A program made the translations under genes and the position numbers. Source: Deinococcus betulae (GTDB lineage Bacteria; Deinococcota; Deinococci; Deinococcales; Deinococcaceae). From it: a stretch of 64,000 nucleotides of DNA. The notes beneath the pieces are model-generated. The model made no database searches. It saw only the letters and a program-made list of their open reading frames with translations, and had not been told where the DNA came from. Each line of letters begins with the position of its first letter. The first letter of the stretch is position 1. The DNA is taken from assembly GCF_020166395.1 (NCBI RefSeq), contig NZ_JAIQXU010000001.1, positions 477,478 through 541,477 of the forward strand. Direction: 5' to 3'. Shown here one piece after another: positions 30,586-41,763 of the stretch.

Positions 30586-31806
30586 TCAGCTCAGTTTGGC
30601 CTTGAAGTCCTCATAGCCGAAGGTTTTCACCCGTTCATAGCACCCATCCATTCTCAGAATGCCGATATCCGGGTGCTTGACGCCGTTAAAAAAGGTTGTC
30701 TTGACCATCGTGTAATGGATCATGTCGTCAAAGACCACGCGGTCGCCGATTGCCAGCGGCTGCTCAAAGACATATTCGCCCACTACGTCACCGGCCAGGC
30801 AGGTGGTTCCGCCAATCAGGTAAGCGTGGCCGGGGGGGGCGTCCACCGCTTCCCGGTGGTCATGTTCGGGGGGATCGCCGGCACCCAGAATGCGGGGGCG
30901 GTAAGGCATTTCCAGCACATCCGGCATATGCGCCGACACAGAAATGTCCAGCAGCACAGCGTCTTTGACGTTGTGCACCACGTCCAGCACGCTGCTGACC
31001 AGCCAGCCCGTCTGCCAGCCAAAAGCGCTGCCCGGCTCCAGGATGACGTGGACGCCCCACTTCTCTCGGAAAGCCCGCACCACCCGAATGAGGCGCGGGA
31101 TGTCGTAGCCCTCGCGGGTCATCAGGTGGCCGCCGCCGAAGTTGACCCATTTCACTTGCCTCAGCACATCACCGAAGTTGCGCTCCAACACCTCCAGGGT
31201 GCGCTCCAGGGTGTCACTGTCCTTCTCACACAGCGTGTGAAAGTGCAGGCCGTCCACGCCGTCCATCAGGTCAGCGCGAAATTCCCGGCGGGTAACCCCC
31301 AGGCGGGAAAAGGGGCCAGCGGGGTTGTACAGGTCCGTTTCGACCTCGGCGTATTCGGGGTTGACGCGAATGCCGACGTAGATAGTCCGCCCAGAAGCCC
31401 GCGCCGCCTCGACCTGGGGCTTAAACCGCTGCCACTGCGAGAAGGAATTAAACACCAAGTGGTCGGCCAGTTCCAGAATGCGGGGAAAGTCCTCGTCGCT
31501 GTAGGCCGGGGCGTACACATGCACCTCCCCCTGCATTTCTTCTTTGGCCAGGAGCGCTTCGTTCAGACTGCTGGCGGTGGCGCCAGTGATGCCGTACTCG
31601 CGCAGCAGCGGGAAGGCCGACCACATGGAAAAACCTTTGAACGCCACGATGATCTGCGCCCCACTTTCACGCTGCACGTGGGCAATCAGGGAGAGGTTGC
31701 GGCGCAGACGGGATTCGTCCAGCACAAAGGCCGGACTGGGAATAGCCGTGAAGTCCACGGTGTCGGCCGGGGTCACAGCGGGCAATTGAAGGTCAGAAGC
31801 CGTCAT
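30586..31806 (-). CDS. nspC: Carboxynorspermidine decarboxylase
   Basis: 406-aa PLP-dependent decarboxylase of the alanine-racemase fold, making norspermidine or spermidine from the carboxy precursors in the alternative polyamine pathway. SPAFVLDESRLRRNL opens the barrel; K57 in IVAFKGFSMW binds PLP. FHTLCEKDSDTL, NFGGGHLMTREGYD, LEPGSAFGWQTGWL and GGTTCLAGDVVGEY are family segments. The partner carboxynorspermidine dehydrogenase is not in the window. TACCCT at 31814-31819 is 7 bases upstream of the ATG, so the gene looks leaderless. Confidence 0.93.
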   Translation of the reverse strand: MTASDLQLPAVTPADTVDFTAIPSPAFVLDESRLRRNLSLIAHVQRESGAQIIVAFKGFSMWSAFPLLREYGITGATASSLNEALLAKEEMQGEVHVYAPAYSDEDFPRILELADHLVFNSFSQWQRFKPQVEAARASGRTIYVGIRVNPEYAEVETDLYNPAGPFSRLGVTRREFRADLMDGVDGLHFHTLCEKDSDTLERTLEVLERNFGDVLRQVKWVNFGGGHLMTREGYDIPRLIRVVRAFREKWGVHVILEPGSAFGWQTGWLVSSVLDVVHNVKDAVLLDISVSAHMPDVLEMPYRPRILGAGDPPEHDHREAVDAPPGHAYLIGGTTCLAGDVVGEYVFEQPLAIGDRVVFDDMIHYTMVKTTFFNGVKHPDIGILRMDGCYERVKTFGYEDFKAKLS

Positions 31807-32011
31807 GACGCACAGGGTAAAGCGTAGAGAAGCGGTGAGGGTCAGGGGCGCTGTTTCCCTTTCCTTGCACTTGCTCTACACCCTATTCCGTCAGCGCCGC
31901 AGCTCACATCAGATCGGGCCAGCGTGTCAGGCGCCAACATCAGCGGAGCAGAGTAAGGGCAACATGAGGGCCTGCTTCAAAAGGCTGTCAGCCAGCGCCG
32001 GCTCTCCCCTT

Positions 32012-32506
32012 TTACTTCAGCACTTTGAAGCCCTTGACGAACGCGACATTAACTGGCGATAGCTTCGCTTCTTGACCTTGAAGGGTCGTCGCGGTAATGA
32101 CATACGCTTTGGTGCCCTTGACCGCGTAAGTCGAGATGAAATAGAGCTTGTACTGCCCCTGGCGCCCGGTGTAGGCCACCTGATTGCCACTCAGGCCACC
32201 CACGCTCACGGCCTTGTTGCCCAGCACCTTACCGTCGGTGATGAGCTGACCGATCTGCGCCACACTGAGCTTGTGGTAAGCCGCCTGGGTGGTGCCCGCC
32301 GGAACTGTCTGCACAATGACGTTGATGTTGGGGGCAAACCCGTTCGAGGGCGGCGCCGCAAAGACCACCGCTGTGCCGGGATACGTACCCTGTTTCCAGC
32401 CGGCCGGCGCCGTGGCCGAAAACGTTCCAGAGGCGTCTTTGTAGGTGGCGGCGTGGGCCACGCTGGTCAGCAGAACAAGGGCAGCGGTCAGGCGCAAAGC
32501 AGTCAT
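32012..32506 (-). CDS. Exported PsbP/DcrB-like (DUF1795-type) protein
   Basis: 164 aa with a cleavable signal peptide (MTALRLTAALVLLTSVAHAA) and a small alpha/beta domain: YKDASGTFSATAPAGWKQGTYPGTAVVFAAPPSNGFAPNINVIVQTVP is the hallmark first half of the PsbP/DcrB/LpqN fold, and AYVITATTLQGQEAKLSPVNVAFVKGFKVL its second half. The precise role is unknown; relatives are periplasmic or envelope proteins. TACGCT at 32513-32518, 6 bases before the ATG, indicates a leaderless transcript. Confidence 0.8.
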   Translation of the reverse strand: MTALRLTAALVLLTSVAHAATYKDASGTFSATAPAGWKQGTYPGTAVVFAAPPSNGFAPNINVIVQTVPAGTTQAAYHKLSVAQIGQLITDGKVLGNKAVSVGGLSGNQVAYTGRQGQYKLYFISTYAVKGTKAYVITATTLQGQEAKLSPVNVAFVKGFKVLK

Positions 32507-32562
32507 GAGCGCAGCGTAATGGACAGACCCTGACCGCAGGCACAGACCTAGAAGCCCATGTC

Positions 32563-33291
32563 TTAACCTGCCGTGAACCTGAGGGTGCCTTCTGGCGGAT
32601 CGCCGTCCAGGGTCAGGGCCGGGACCAGCGTGCTGGTGCTCAGCCCAGCGGCGAAGCGTACATCTTCACCCAGGCCCAGGCGACCCAGATGCTGGCCGTG
32701 CCCACTGCTGCTCAGGGCTTCCAGAGGATTGCCGCTGTTGCGCCGCACAGTCAGGGCGATGCGGGCGCCGTCATCCACCGTGAATTCGCCCATCGCCAGC
32801 AGGTACTCCGCCAGAACGCCGGCCGCATACACATCTTCCAGGCCCACCTGTCCGTCTGTGCCTGCGCACACGATGGCGATTTCTTCAGTGGCGGTGGCGC
32901 GGGCGCGGCGGGCCGCCGCGTGGGCGTTGGTCAGGGCCGCCAGAAAAATGTGCTTGCCGGTCTGGGCCGCCGTATGGGCCGCGCCCGTGCCGTTGGTGGT
33001 GTTCATGACGACCGTACGGCCCGTGAAATTCTGGCCCGTCGCCTCGACAGGACTGTTGCCAAAGTCAAAGCCTGGGATAGGCAGGCCGCCGCGCTCGCCG
33101 CCCAGCAGGTAGGGACTGCCGTCTTCACCGCCGCGCAGGGCCAGAGCTACTTCTGGGGTGGCCGTCAGCAGCAGGGCGTCGGCGCCGCGCTCAAGGTAGG
33201 TGACGGCCGTGGTGGTGGCGCGCAGCACATCAATCACCAGCACCACATCGGGATACTGGCCATGCGGCAACAAATCGACGCGCAGGCGCAT
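32563..33291 (-). CDS. ComB-like 2-phosphosulfolactate phosphatase family protein
   Basis: 242-aa member of the ComB family (Mg-dependent, first seen in coenzyme M synthesis). Seen: [45 protein letters not shown], and [15 protein letters not shown]. Bacteria with this gene usually lack coenzyme M, so the true substrate here is probably another phosphosulfolactate-like acid; this is inference. It follows rpe with 3 bases between them, so the two form an operon. Confidence 0.88.
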   Translation of the reverse strand: MRLRVDLLPHGQYPDVVLVIDVLRATTTAVTYLERGADALLLTATPEVALALRGGEDGSPYLLGGERGGLPIPGFDFGNSPVEATGQNFTGRTVVMNTTNGTGAAHTAAQTGKHIFLAALTNAHAAARRARATATEEIAIVCAGTDGQVGLEDVYAAGVLAEYLLAMGEFTVDDGARIALTVRRNSGNPLEALSSSGHGQHLGRLGLGEDVRFAAGLSTSTLVPALTLDGDPPEGTLRFTAG

Positions 33292-33294
33292 GGC

Positions 33295-33969
33295 TTACTT
33301 CAGCGCCTCGCGCAGGCGCTCGAGCCCCGCCTGAGCCCCGTCTTTGCCGTACACGGCGCTGCCCGCCACCAGATTGTCGGCCCCCGCGTGGACCACCGCG
33401 CGGGCATTGGCGGCGCTGACGCCGCCGTCCACCTGCAACTCGGCGGCGCTGCCCAGTTCGTCCAGCCAGCGGCGCACGGTGCGGATGCGCTCCAGGCTCT
33501 GCGGAATGAACTTCTGGCCGCCGAAGCCGGGATTTACGCTCATGATCAGCACGAGGTCCACATCGGCCAGCACCGGGCGCAGGGCTTCAAGCGGCGTGCC
33601 CGGATTGAGGGTCACGCCCGCCTGCTTGCCCAGTTCCTTGATTTGCTGCACGGCGCGGTGGATATGCGCTGTGGCTTCCACATGCACGGTCAGGCTGTCC
33701 GCCCCGGCGTCGGCAAAGTCTTTGAGATACCGTTCAGGCCGCTCGATCATCAGGTGGACGTCCATGTGCAGTGGGCTGGCGGCGCGGGCGGCGGCCAAAA
33801 TGGGCAGCCCGAACGAGATGTTGGGCACGAAGGCGCCGTCCATCACGTCCACATGGGCCCAGTCGGCACTCTCAATGGCGCGCAGTTCCTCACCCAGCCG
33901 GGTGAAATCGCAGGCGAGGATGCTCGGCGCGAGTTTGACGCGGCGGGCAGCAGGGGCGGGAAGGGTCAC
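33295..33969 (-). CDS. rpe: Ribulose-phosphate 3-epimerase
   Basis: 224-aa TIM-barrel epimerase interconverting ribulose 5-phosphate and xylulose 5-phosphate in the pentose phosphate pathway. LAPSILACDFTRLGEEL, WAHVDVMDGAFVPNISFG (metal-binding His and catalytic Asp), DVHLMIERPERYL, IMSVNPGFGGQKFIP and LQVDGGVSAANA are all present. The GTG at 33969 gives the normal length. It lies 7 bases after TAGAAT (33977-33982), with TTCATG 17 bases further up, a good promoter for a leaderless start; an upstream ATG would begin before that promoter. Confidence 0.94.
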   Translation of the reverse strand: MTLPAPAARRVKLAPSILACDFTRLGEELRAIESADWAHVDVMDGAFVPNISFGLPILAAARAASPLHMDVHLMIERPERYLKDFADAGADSLTVHVEATAHIHRAVQQIKELGKQAGVTLNPGTPLEALRPVLADVDLVLIMSVNPGFGGQKFIPQSLERIRTVRRWLDELGSAAELQVDGGVSAANARAVVHAGADNLVAGSAVYGKDGAQAGLERLREALK

Positions 33970-34105
33970 GCCCCCTATTCTAACAGTTCTTACATTTTCC
34001 ATGAACAGATTCGCAGGACGTTTTTTATGACCAGACGAAACCGCCCGTTTCCAAACGCCCGTTAGGCAGGCCGTGGCATCATGGGAGAGAACGGAGGCAC
34101 CCACC

Positions 34106-36241
<2,136 letters not shown>

Positions 36242-36291
36242 GCAGTTCGCCGCCACTCCACCGGCCCTGGCGACTGGCCGGCACCCTGGGC

Positions 36292-36519
36292 GTGGTGCTG
36301 GGCCTGCTGGGGCTGGTCCTTGGCGGTTTGCTGACTCTGCCAGGATTGGGCCTGGGCTTCTTGCTGCTGGCAGGCGGCGGCCCCGAGGCGCTGGACGACG
36401 CACCCGACGTCAGCCCCGGTCTGCTCCTGATGCAAGGGGGATTCTGGCTGTGTGTGCTGGGGGTCATCTGCCTGGTCGTTTCGCCGTGGCGTGACCCCAA
36501 AGGCCCGCCGCACCCATGA
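36292..36519 (+). CDS. Small two-helix membrane protein between mutase and meaB
   Basis: 75 aa from GTG at 36292, with two hydrophobic helices (VLGLLGLVLGGLLTLPGLGLGFLLLAGG and LLLMQGGFWLCVLGVICLVVS) around an acidic loop. The frame stays open and coding-like back to 36238, giving a basic N-terminus (SSSPPLHRPWRLAGTLGVV), where ATA overlaps the mutase stop as ATAA; that would be a very rare start codon. The stop overlaps the next start (ATGA). I do not recognise a family. Confidence 0.65.
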   Translation: MVLGLLGLVLGGLLTLPGLGLGFLLLAGGGPEALDDAPDVSPGLLLMQGGFWLCVLGVICLVVSPWRDPKGPPHP

Positions 36520-36977
36520 CCACCACGCCACGCAACCCGGCCGCAGGCCACGCCGTATTGGGCGCCATGAAACCTTTGCTGCTGGCTGCCTGTACCCTTC
36601 TGACTCTAGCGAGTGCTCAGGGTCTGCCGCCCGTGCCGTATACCAAAGCCCCAGCGGTGTCCGCCGTCGGCGGCTTAAAAGCCTGTCAGGTGGGCGAGAC
36701 CCGTTACCTGCTAGACCGGGCCGACCAGGTGCGCAGCCTGGACTACGCCCGCCTCGTCCCCGACAACACCCTGCGCGTGCGCCAGAGCTACGACCGCGCC
36801 GGCCGGCTGACCGGCGTGCAGGTGCAGTGGACGGGCTTTGTGGGGCGCCTGCTGGACGTGCGCGGCGCTTTTGACACGCGGGGACGGCTGGTCAAGGAAA
36901 CGGGCTTTCGCCGGGAGGGCATCACGGCGCCGCTGCGCTCCTACCTGCGGCCGCTACCCAAGGGGCTGAAGTGCTGA
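36516..36977 (+). CDS. Exported small protein, function unknown
   Basis: Up to 153 aa; an internal start at 36567 (MKPLLLAACTLLTLASAQG) gives a textbook signal peptide, so the mature protein is about 115 aa. The ATG at 36516 overlaps the previous stop and would support coupling. The mature part (TRYLLDRADQVRSLDYARLVPDNTLRVRQSYDRAGRLTGVQVQWTGFVGRLLDVRGAFDTRGRLVKET) looks like repeated beta hairpins. It has one Cys pair (C in LKACQ and the terminal Cys). The position inside the mutase-meaB operon is conserved context only by inference. Confidence 0.7.
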   Translation: MTTTPRNPAAGHAVLGAMKPLLLAACTLLTLASAQGLPPVPYTKAPAVSAVGGLKACQVGETRYLLDRADQVRSLDYARLVPDNTLRVRQSYDRAGRLTGVQVQWTGFVGRLLDVRGAFDTRGRLVKETGFRREGITAPLRSYLRPLPKGLKC

Positions 36978-36998
36978 GGGCCAGCAGGCCGGGGCACC

Positions 36999-37967
36999 GT
37001 GACTGAGCCTCACCCGTTGACCTCTCCCCTCCTGGCGGGCAACCGGCGGGCGCTGGCCAAAGCGATTACGCTGACGGAATCCACACGCCCAGAGCATGAG
37101 CGTGAAGCCCAGACCCTGCTGGCCGAGGTCCTGCCCCAGGCCGGGTGCTCCATTCGTCTGGGCCTGACCGGCGTGCCCGGCGTGGGCAAAAGCACCTTCA
37201 TTGAGGCGCTGGGCCTGATGCTGGTCGGTGCCGGGCACCGGGTGGCTGTCCTGGCCGTGGACCCCAGTAGCGCGCGCACCGGCGGTTCCATCATGGGCGA
37301 CAAGACGCGCATGCCGGGGCTGACGGTGCACGACCGCGCTTTTATTCGCCCCAGCCCCAGCCGGGGCACCCTGGGCGGTGTGGCGCGACGCACCCGCGAA
37401 GCCATCACGCTGTGCGAGGCCGCTGGCTACGACGTGGTGCTGGTCGAGACCGTGGGCGTGGGCCAGAGTGAAACGCAGGTGGCCGCCATGACCGACCTGT
37501 TTCTGCTGCTGACCCTGCCGAACGCGGGCGACGAGTTGCAGGGCATCAAGCGCGGGATTATGGAACTGGCCGACCTGTGCGTGGTGAATAAGGCCGACCT
37601 CAACCCGCAGGCGGCAGTGCGCGCCCAGACCGAACTGCGCACCGCCCTCACCCTGCTGACGCCCCACGGCGCCCCGTGGCGTCCGCTGGCCCTGCGTGCC
37701 TCGGCGCTGACGGGTGAAGGGCTAGACGACCTCTGGGCCGCTGTCGAGCGCTACCGCGAGACGGTGGACCTGCCTGCCAAGCGCCGCACCCAGACGGCTG
37801 TGTGGTTTGACGAGCTGCTGCGCGAAGCTGCGTGGCGGGCCTTTCAGGCGGGGGTGGACCCGGCGCGGCTGCGTGAGCTGCGGACGCAGGTTGAGACTGG
37901 CTACCTGACCGCCGTGCAGGGCGTAGCGGCGCTGCTGGAAGACGAGCGCAAGAATGCTCATCTATAA
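36999..37967 (+). CDS. meaB: MeaB GTPase, chaperone of methylmalonyl-CoA mutase
   Basis: 322-aa G3E-family P-loop GTPase (MeaB/ArgK) that gates cofactor loading and protects methylmalonyl-CoA mutase. Walker [10 protein letters not shown], the [20 protein letters not shown] base II/switch region, [12 protein letters not shown] and NKAD are visible, with the C-terminal dimerisation helices. The start is GTG at 36999. Co-location with the mutase on the same strand supports the role. Older annotations call it LAO/AO transport ATPase. Confidence 0.95.
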   Translation: MTEPHPLTSPLLAGNRRALAKAITLTESTRPEHEREAQTLLAEVLPQAGCSIRLGLTGVPGVGKSTFIEALGLMLVGAGHRVAVLAVDPSSARTGGSIMGDKTRMPGLTVHDRAFIRPSPSRGTLGGVARRTREAITLCEAAGYDVVLVETVGVGQSETQVAAMTDLFLLLTLPNAGDELQGIKRGIMELADLCVVNKADLNPQAAVRAQTELRTALTLLTPHGAPWRPLALRASALTGEGLDDLWAAVERYRETVDLPAKRRTQTAVWFDELLREAAWRAFQAGVDPARLRELRTQVETGYLTAVQGVAALLEDERKNAHL

Positions 37968-38146
37968 AGGAAGCCGCGTTGGAGGGCCTTGACAGTGCCG
38001 ACCATGGCCACTCGCTCGGCAAGGCTCTCAATACCGCCTGTCTCGTCTAGCCTCTCTCCTCTCTCACTCCAGAACGGTTGAAGGCCATTGCCTTTAACCG
38101 CGCTGGGTTCGCCCGTCAGGACAACTGGAAGGCCCCGGAGCAGGCT

Positions 38147-38770
38147 TCAGGCGCTGGGCTTTCCTGGGGACACCCACGGATTTCCACCGATCAAAAACCG
38201 CCACAGCAACTCTGCCCCCCGCCGCAGGCCCACGCGGGCAGTGATGGTGACCTCTTCATCAGGAACCTCAGCGCCGGGCACAAGGTAAAACGCCGGGCCA
38301 TTGATCGGCTCGCCGCGCAGCTCTGGCCCCAGGTGCAGGGCCTGGACCAGCTTGGCGGGGCCGTTCGTCAGGTCCACGCGGCGCCTGACCGCGCGGCGCT
38401 CCCGCATGCGGTCCTCGGCCAGTAGGGGCTCGGCGGCGCGCACCAGAATGGACGCCTGCACGCCTTCTGGGCGGCAGATGACATTCAGCAGCGGCTGGTC
38501 ATAGGCGAGGTGAAAATACACCCGCCCCGGAGGCCCGGCCATCATGACGGCGGCGCCGGGCAGGCGGGCAATCACATGGCAGCTCGGGTCGCGCGGGCAG
38601 TCGTAGGCCTCGGTTTCCACGATGCGGGCGGCCAGGGTCACGCCGTCTGGCAGCACCCGCACCAGCACAGCCCCCAGCAGCGCGCGGGCCACCAGCACCG
38701 GGTCTCCGGCAAAGAAGTCTGGCCCCAGCGCCTGCTCGTGCGGGTAAGCCACAGAAGGCGGAAACAGCAT
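38147..38770 (-). CDS. DNA-3-methyladenine glycosylase (AAG/MPG type), copy 1
   Basis: 207-aa protein of the alkyladenine glycosylase family, which flips out and excises alkylated purines. ARIVETEAYDCPRDPSCHVIAR keeps the catalytic Glu and base-stacking Tyr of ETEAY and the following His. GPPGRVYFHLAYDQPLLNVICRPEGVQASILVRAAEPL and VDLTNGPAKLVQALHL match the core. The canonical TPRN-type segment is replaced by a LPGAAVMMAG-like stretch. TAGCCT five bases before the ATG suggests a leaderless start. A diverged copy lies immediately upstream. Confidence 0.9.
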   Translation of the reverse strand: MLFPPSVAYPHEQALGPDFFAGDPVLVARALLGAVLVRVLPDGVTLAARIVETEAYDCPRDPSCHVIARLPGAAVMMAGPPGRVYFHLAYDQPLLNVICRPEGVQASILVRAAEPLLAEDRMRERRAVRRRVDLTNGPAKLVQALHLGPELRGEPINGPAFYLVPGAEVPDEEVTITARVGLRRGAELLWRFLIGGNPWVSPGKPSA

Positions 38771-38846
38771 GAGGCAGGCTAGAGAACAGCGGCCCAGCCT
38801 CTGCCCTCACCCAGCTCAAGGGCTCTTGACCTTCTCCCACCGGTCG

Positions 38847-39464
38847 TCAGCCCTGGCCCACCAGGTCCATGCTGGGCAGGGCGGGCGACACCCAGGGGTT
38901 GCCCCTGACCGTAAAGCGCCAGGGCAGATGGCGGCCTTCCTTGATGCCCACGCGGGCGGTCACGCGCACGGCCTCGTCGTCCAGAGGTCTTGCAGGGGGC
39001 AACAGGTGCAGCGCTGAACTGTTTACGGGCCTCCCCGACACCTGCGCCGGGTTCAGGCCCAGGGCATAGACCAGTTTGGCGGGACCGTTGGTCAGGTCGC
39101 GTTCGCGGGTGACGGGGCGAAAGCTGAGCATCTGGCCCAGGCCCTCCTGCGGTTCCAGGGCGCGAATCAGCACGCTGGCCGCCACGCCCGCCGGGCGGCA
39201 TGACACCTGAAGAAGCGGATGACCATGGGCTGTCCAGAACAGCCAGTGGCCAGGGGCAATGGCCATCTCGGCGCTGCGGGCCGCGTGAAAACGGCCTGCG
39301 GTGCAGGCGGGGTCGCGGGGGCAGTCGTAGGCTTCGGCTTCCACAATGCGCCCACTCAGGCGCTCGCCCGTGTCGAGCACGTGGACCAGGGTGCCGCCCA
39401 ACAGGTCGCGGGCAAGCCACACCGGGTCACCTTCAAAGTGGGCGGGGGATAAGGTGGGGGTCAC
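38847..39464 (-). CDS. AAG/MPG-family glycosylase-like protein, copy 2 with altered active site
   Basis: 205-aa tandem relative of copy 1 with the same order of motifs: GRIVEAEAYDCPRDPACTAGRF, PGHWLFWTAHGHPLLQVSCRPAGVAASVLIRALEPQEG and RDLTNGPAKLVYALGL. The Glu and Tyr of the first motif remain. The stacking His becomes Thr (DPACTA), the Tyr-rich YxxxxY strand becomes LFWTAHG, and the Asn after it becomes Gln (LLQV). It may bind different lesions or have lost excision. GTG start, overlapping the upstream gene's stop by 4 bases. Confidence 0.85.
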   Translation of the reverse strand: MTPTLSPAHFEGDPVWLARDLLGGTLVHVLDTGERLSGRIVEAEAYDCPRDPACTAGRFHAARSAEMAIAPGHWLFWTAHGHPLLQVSCRPAGVAASVLIRALEPQEGLGQMLSFRPVTRERDLTNGPAKLVYALGLNPAQVSGRPVNSSALHLLPPARPLDDEAVRVTARVGIKEGRHLPWRFTVRGNPWVSPALPSMDLVGQG

Positions 39465-39865
39465 GCGCGGAGACGACGGGCGATGTGCAGGCTCAGGAGC
39501 ATGGCGAATAGAAACGTACCCGCAGCCATCAGAAGCATTCCCCTATCCATCCAGCTCAGGCCGGCTCGCAGGGCTGGTCCCGACACTATGAATGGCACCC
39601 AGGCCACCGCCAGGGGCACCGCCAGAGCGATCTCAGGACGGACCTGATGCCCACGGACCTGCACGTACCGCACGCCGGCCCAGATCAGGCCGATGAAGGG
39701 AGTTAAGGCCCAGATAAAGCACAGTGGGCGGTGGTCGGACGGCAACAGAAGAGTCAGTGCAGAGAAGCCTGCTATCGTGCCCATCACACCCAGTATCAGC
39801 ACCGCCGCACTGACGCTGGGCGGGGGCCCCCGGTACGTTTCTTCTGTTTCTTCTGGCCTGGTCAT
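39461..39865 (-). CDS. Small multi-pass membrane protein, function unknown
   Basis: 134 aa with four hydrophobic segments (SAAVLILGVMGTIAGFSALTLLL; LCFIWALTPFIGLIWAGV; IALAVPLAVAWVPFIVSG; MLLMAAGTFLFAMLLSLHI) and a hydrophilic N-terminus (MTRPEETEETYRGPPP). TAGGGT at 39873-39878, 7 bases before the ATG, suggests a leaderless transcript that continues into the second glycosylase gene (4-base overlap). No family recognised. Confidence 0.75.
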   Translation of the reverse strand: MTRPEETEETYRGPPPSVSAAVLILGVMGTIAGFSALTLLLPSDHRPLCFIWALTPFIGLIWAGVRYVQVRGHQVRPEIALAVPLAVAWVPFIVSGPALRAGLSWMDRGMLLMAAGTFLFAMLLSLHIARRLRA

Positions 39866-39870
39866 TCCCT

Positions 39871-40827
39871 CTACCCTACCGCCCGGCGCAGCAACCCGCC
39901 CTCGTAAATGCGGCGGATGGTGGCTTCGATATTCGGCTCCTGCACCGTCAGGTCGCGCACCGGGGCGTGGGCGGTCACCAGGGCAATCGGCCCCGCCGCC
40001 GCGCCACTGAAGGCGTAGCGGGCGCGCGGGCCATCGGCGCCCAGCAGCGTCAGGCCCGGCACCTGAGGCTCGGTGGGCGGCGCCTCGTATTCCACATGAA
40101 GTTCGCGCCCCTGGCCGTAGCGGGCCTGAAGCGGTCCCAGATCGCCGTCATAGAGGAGCTGACCGTGGTCAATAATCAGGACGCGCCGGGCCAGCCGCTC
40201 CACGTCGCCCAGGTCATGCGTGGTGAGCAGCACCGTGACGCCGCGCTGAGCATTGATATGCGCCACAAATTCGCGGATTCGCTCCTTGGCGACCACATCC
40301 AGCCCCACAGTGGGTTCGTCCAGAAACAGCAGTTCAGGGTCGTGCAGCAGGGCAGCGGCCAGGTCGGCGCGCATCCGCTGGCCCAGACTGAGGGCGCGGG
40401 CTGGCGTCGCCAAAAACGGCCCCAGGTCCAGCAGATCGGTAAAGAGGCGTAGATTCTCGGCGTGCCGGGCGGCCGGCACGCGGTAGACGTGACGCAGCAG
40501 GTCCAGACTGTCCCGCACCGGCAGGTCCCACCACAGGGTCGTGCGCTGCCCGAACACTGCGCCCAGCCGGGCCACATGTGCCCGCCGGGCTTTCCAGGGC
40601 ATTAGACCGCCCACGGTCACTTCCCCGCTGTCGGGGACCAGCAGCCCGGTCAGGATTTTGACGGTGGTGCTTTTGCCTGCGCCGTTTGGCCCCAGGTAAC
40701 CCACAACCTCGCCGGGCTGCACGGTAAACGAGATGTCCCGCACCGCCTCGTGGACGCGCCGCTGAGGCCGGAGCCAGGAGCCGCCCTGCGCCGTAAAGGT
40801 CTTGCGGAGGTTCTGAACGTGAATCAT
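39871..40827 (-). CDS. ABC transporter ATP-binding protein (ABC-2 exporter)
   Basis: 318-aa NBD. Walker A GPNGAGKSTT, Q-loop VFGQRTTLWWDLPVRDSLDLL, signature LSLGQRMRADLA, Walker B LLFLDEPTVGLD and switch TTHDLGDVERL are complete, so the ATPase should be active. An extra C-terminal domain (about 230-318) is typical of NBDs paired with DUF990-type permeases. AAGGAG precedes the ATG. The two permease genes lie upstream on the same strand after a 96-base gap. The substrate is unknown. Confidence 0.93.
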   Translation of the reverse strand: MIHVQNLRKTFTAQGGSWLRPQRRVHEAVRDISFTVQPGEVVGYLGPNGAGKSTTVKILTGLLVPDSGEVTVGGLMPWKARRAHVARLGAVFGQRTTLWWDLPVRDSLDLLRHVYRVPAARHAENLRLFTDLLDLGPFLATPARALSLGQRMRADLAAALLHDPELLFLDEPTVGLDVVAKERIREFVAHINAQRGVTVLLTTHDLGDVERLARRVLIIDHGQLLYDGDLGPLQARYGQGRELHVEYEAPPTEPQVPGLTLLGADGPRARYAFSGAAAGPIALVTAHAPVRDLTVQEPNIEATIRRIYEGGLLRRAVG

Positions 40828-40923
40828 GGAAAGCTCCTTTGCAGCGAGTGGTCAGAGGTCCGGAGGGAGTGGAAAGAGCAGAAATCCTCTGTCTACTGAC
40901 CAGTTCCTCCTTACCCCTCACCT

Positions 40924-41763
40924 TTAGGTTCCGGTGCCCTGATAGCGGCGCACGCCCACGCGCCAGAAGACGAACGCGGCGGCCAGCAGAAGCGGCCCGA
41001 CCAGTGGTGACAAGAAGGCGGCCGCCGGGGGCAAGCCGTCGGGCAGAGGACGGCCCAGGATGTGCAGCACGGGAAAATACGACAGAAACGCGGCGGGAAT
41101 GACGTAGGTAAAGGTCTTGCGCAGCCACTGGCCGTAGATGTCCATGGGGTAGCTGATGAGTGTGCGCCCGCCGTAGGTCAGCACGTTCATGGCCTCCACG
41201 CTGTCCACGGTCCAGAAGGTCAGCGTGCCGCCAATGACAAACAGGCCGCCAAAAAAGCAGATCATGCCCAGCACGCTGCCCGTCAGCAGCAGAGCGTCGC
41301 CAAAGGTCCAGGCGTGGGCGGTGTGGATCAGGCCGTAGCTCAGGACGGCGGCGGCCAGCCCAATCCGCGCCACCCGGCGCAGGGCAAAGTCAGAGCCGAA
41401 CACCTGCACGACCAGCGGCACCGGACGCAGCAAAAACGTGGAAAAGCTGCCCGCACGCACGTGGGCCGAGAGGTTGGGGGCGTCAAAGCCGCCGAACAGC
41501 AGGTCCATCAGCACAAAGGCCAGTTCGGCCAGGCCGTACAGCAGGGCAATCTCACCCAGGTTCCAGCCGCCCAGGCCGCCAAAGCGGGGCAGGGAGAGGG
41601 CCAGCGCGGCAAATTCGGCGACGGTAATCAGCATGGTCCCCAGGGCGTCCAGCAGCAGCGCCATGCGGTAGGTCGCCTGAGACCGCACCTGCACGCCCAG
41701 CAGCCGCAGGTACAGCGCCGCGTGGTGCGCCACTTCGGCCCAGAGCCCGGCGGCCCTAGCCAC
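40924..41763 (-). CDS. ABC-2 family permease (DUF990/PF06182 type), subunit B
   Basis: 279 aa, about six membrane helices. YLRLLGVQVRSQATYRMALLLDALGTMLIT opens it; LLRPVPLVVQVFGSDFALRRVARIG and FWTVDSVEAMNVLTYGGRTLISYPMDIYGQWLRKTFTYVIPAAFLSYFP are strong family hallmarks. Together with the next gene it should form a heterodimeric exporter channel energised by the downstream ATPase. It overlaps the upstream permease gene by 8 bases. Confidence 0.92.
   Translation of the reverse strand: MARAAGLWAEVAHHAALYLRLLGVQVRSQATYRMALLLDALGTMLITVAEFAALALSLPRFGGLGGWNLGEIALLYGLAELAFVLMDLLFGGFDAPNLSAHVRAGSFSTFLLRPVPLVVQVFGSDFALRRVARIGLAAAVLSYGLIHTAHAWTFGDALLLTGSVLGMICFFGGLFVIGGTLTFWTVDSVEAMNVLTYGGRTLISYPMDIYGQWLRKTFTYVIPAAFLSYFPVLHILGRPLPDGLPPAAAFLSPLVGPLLLAAAFVFWRVGVRRYQGTGT

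Noticed and set aside
40849..40904. TGGTCAG/CTGACCA inverted repeat in the exporter operon gap as an operator
   Set aside because: The arms are short, interrupted and 40 bases apart. There is no neighbouring regulator, so it is too weak to call.
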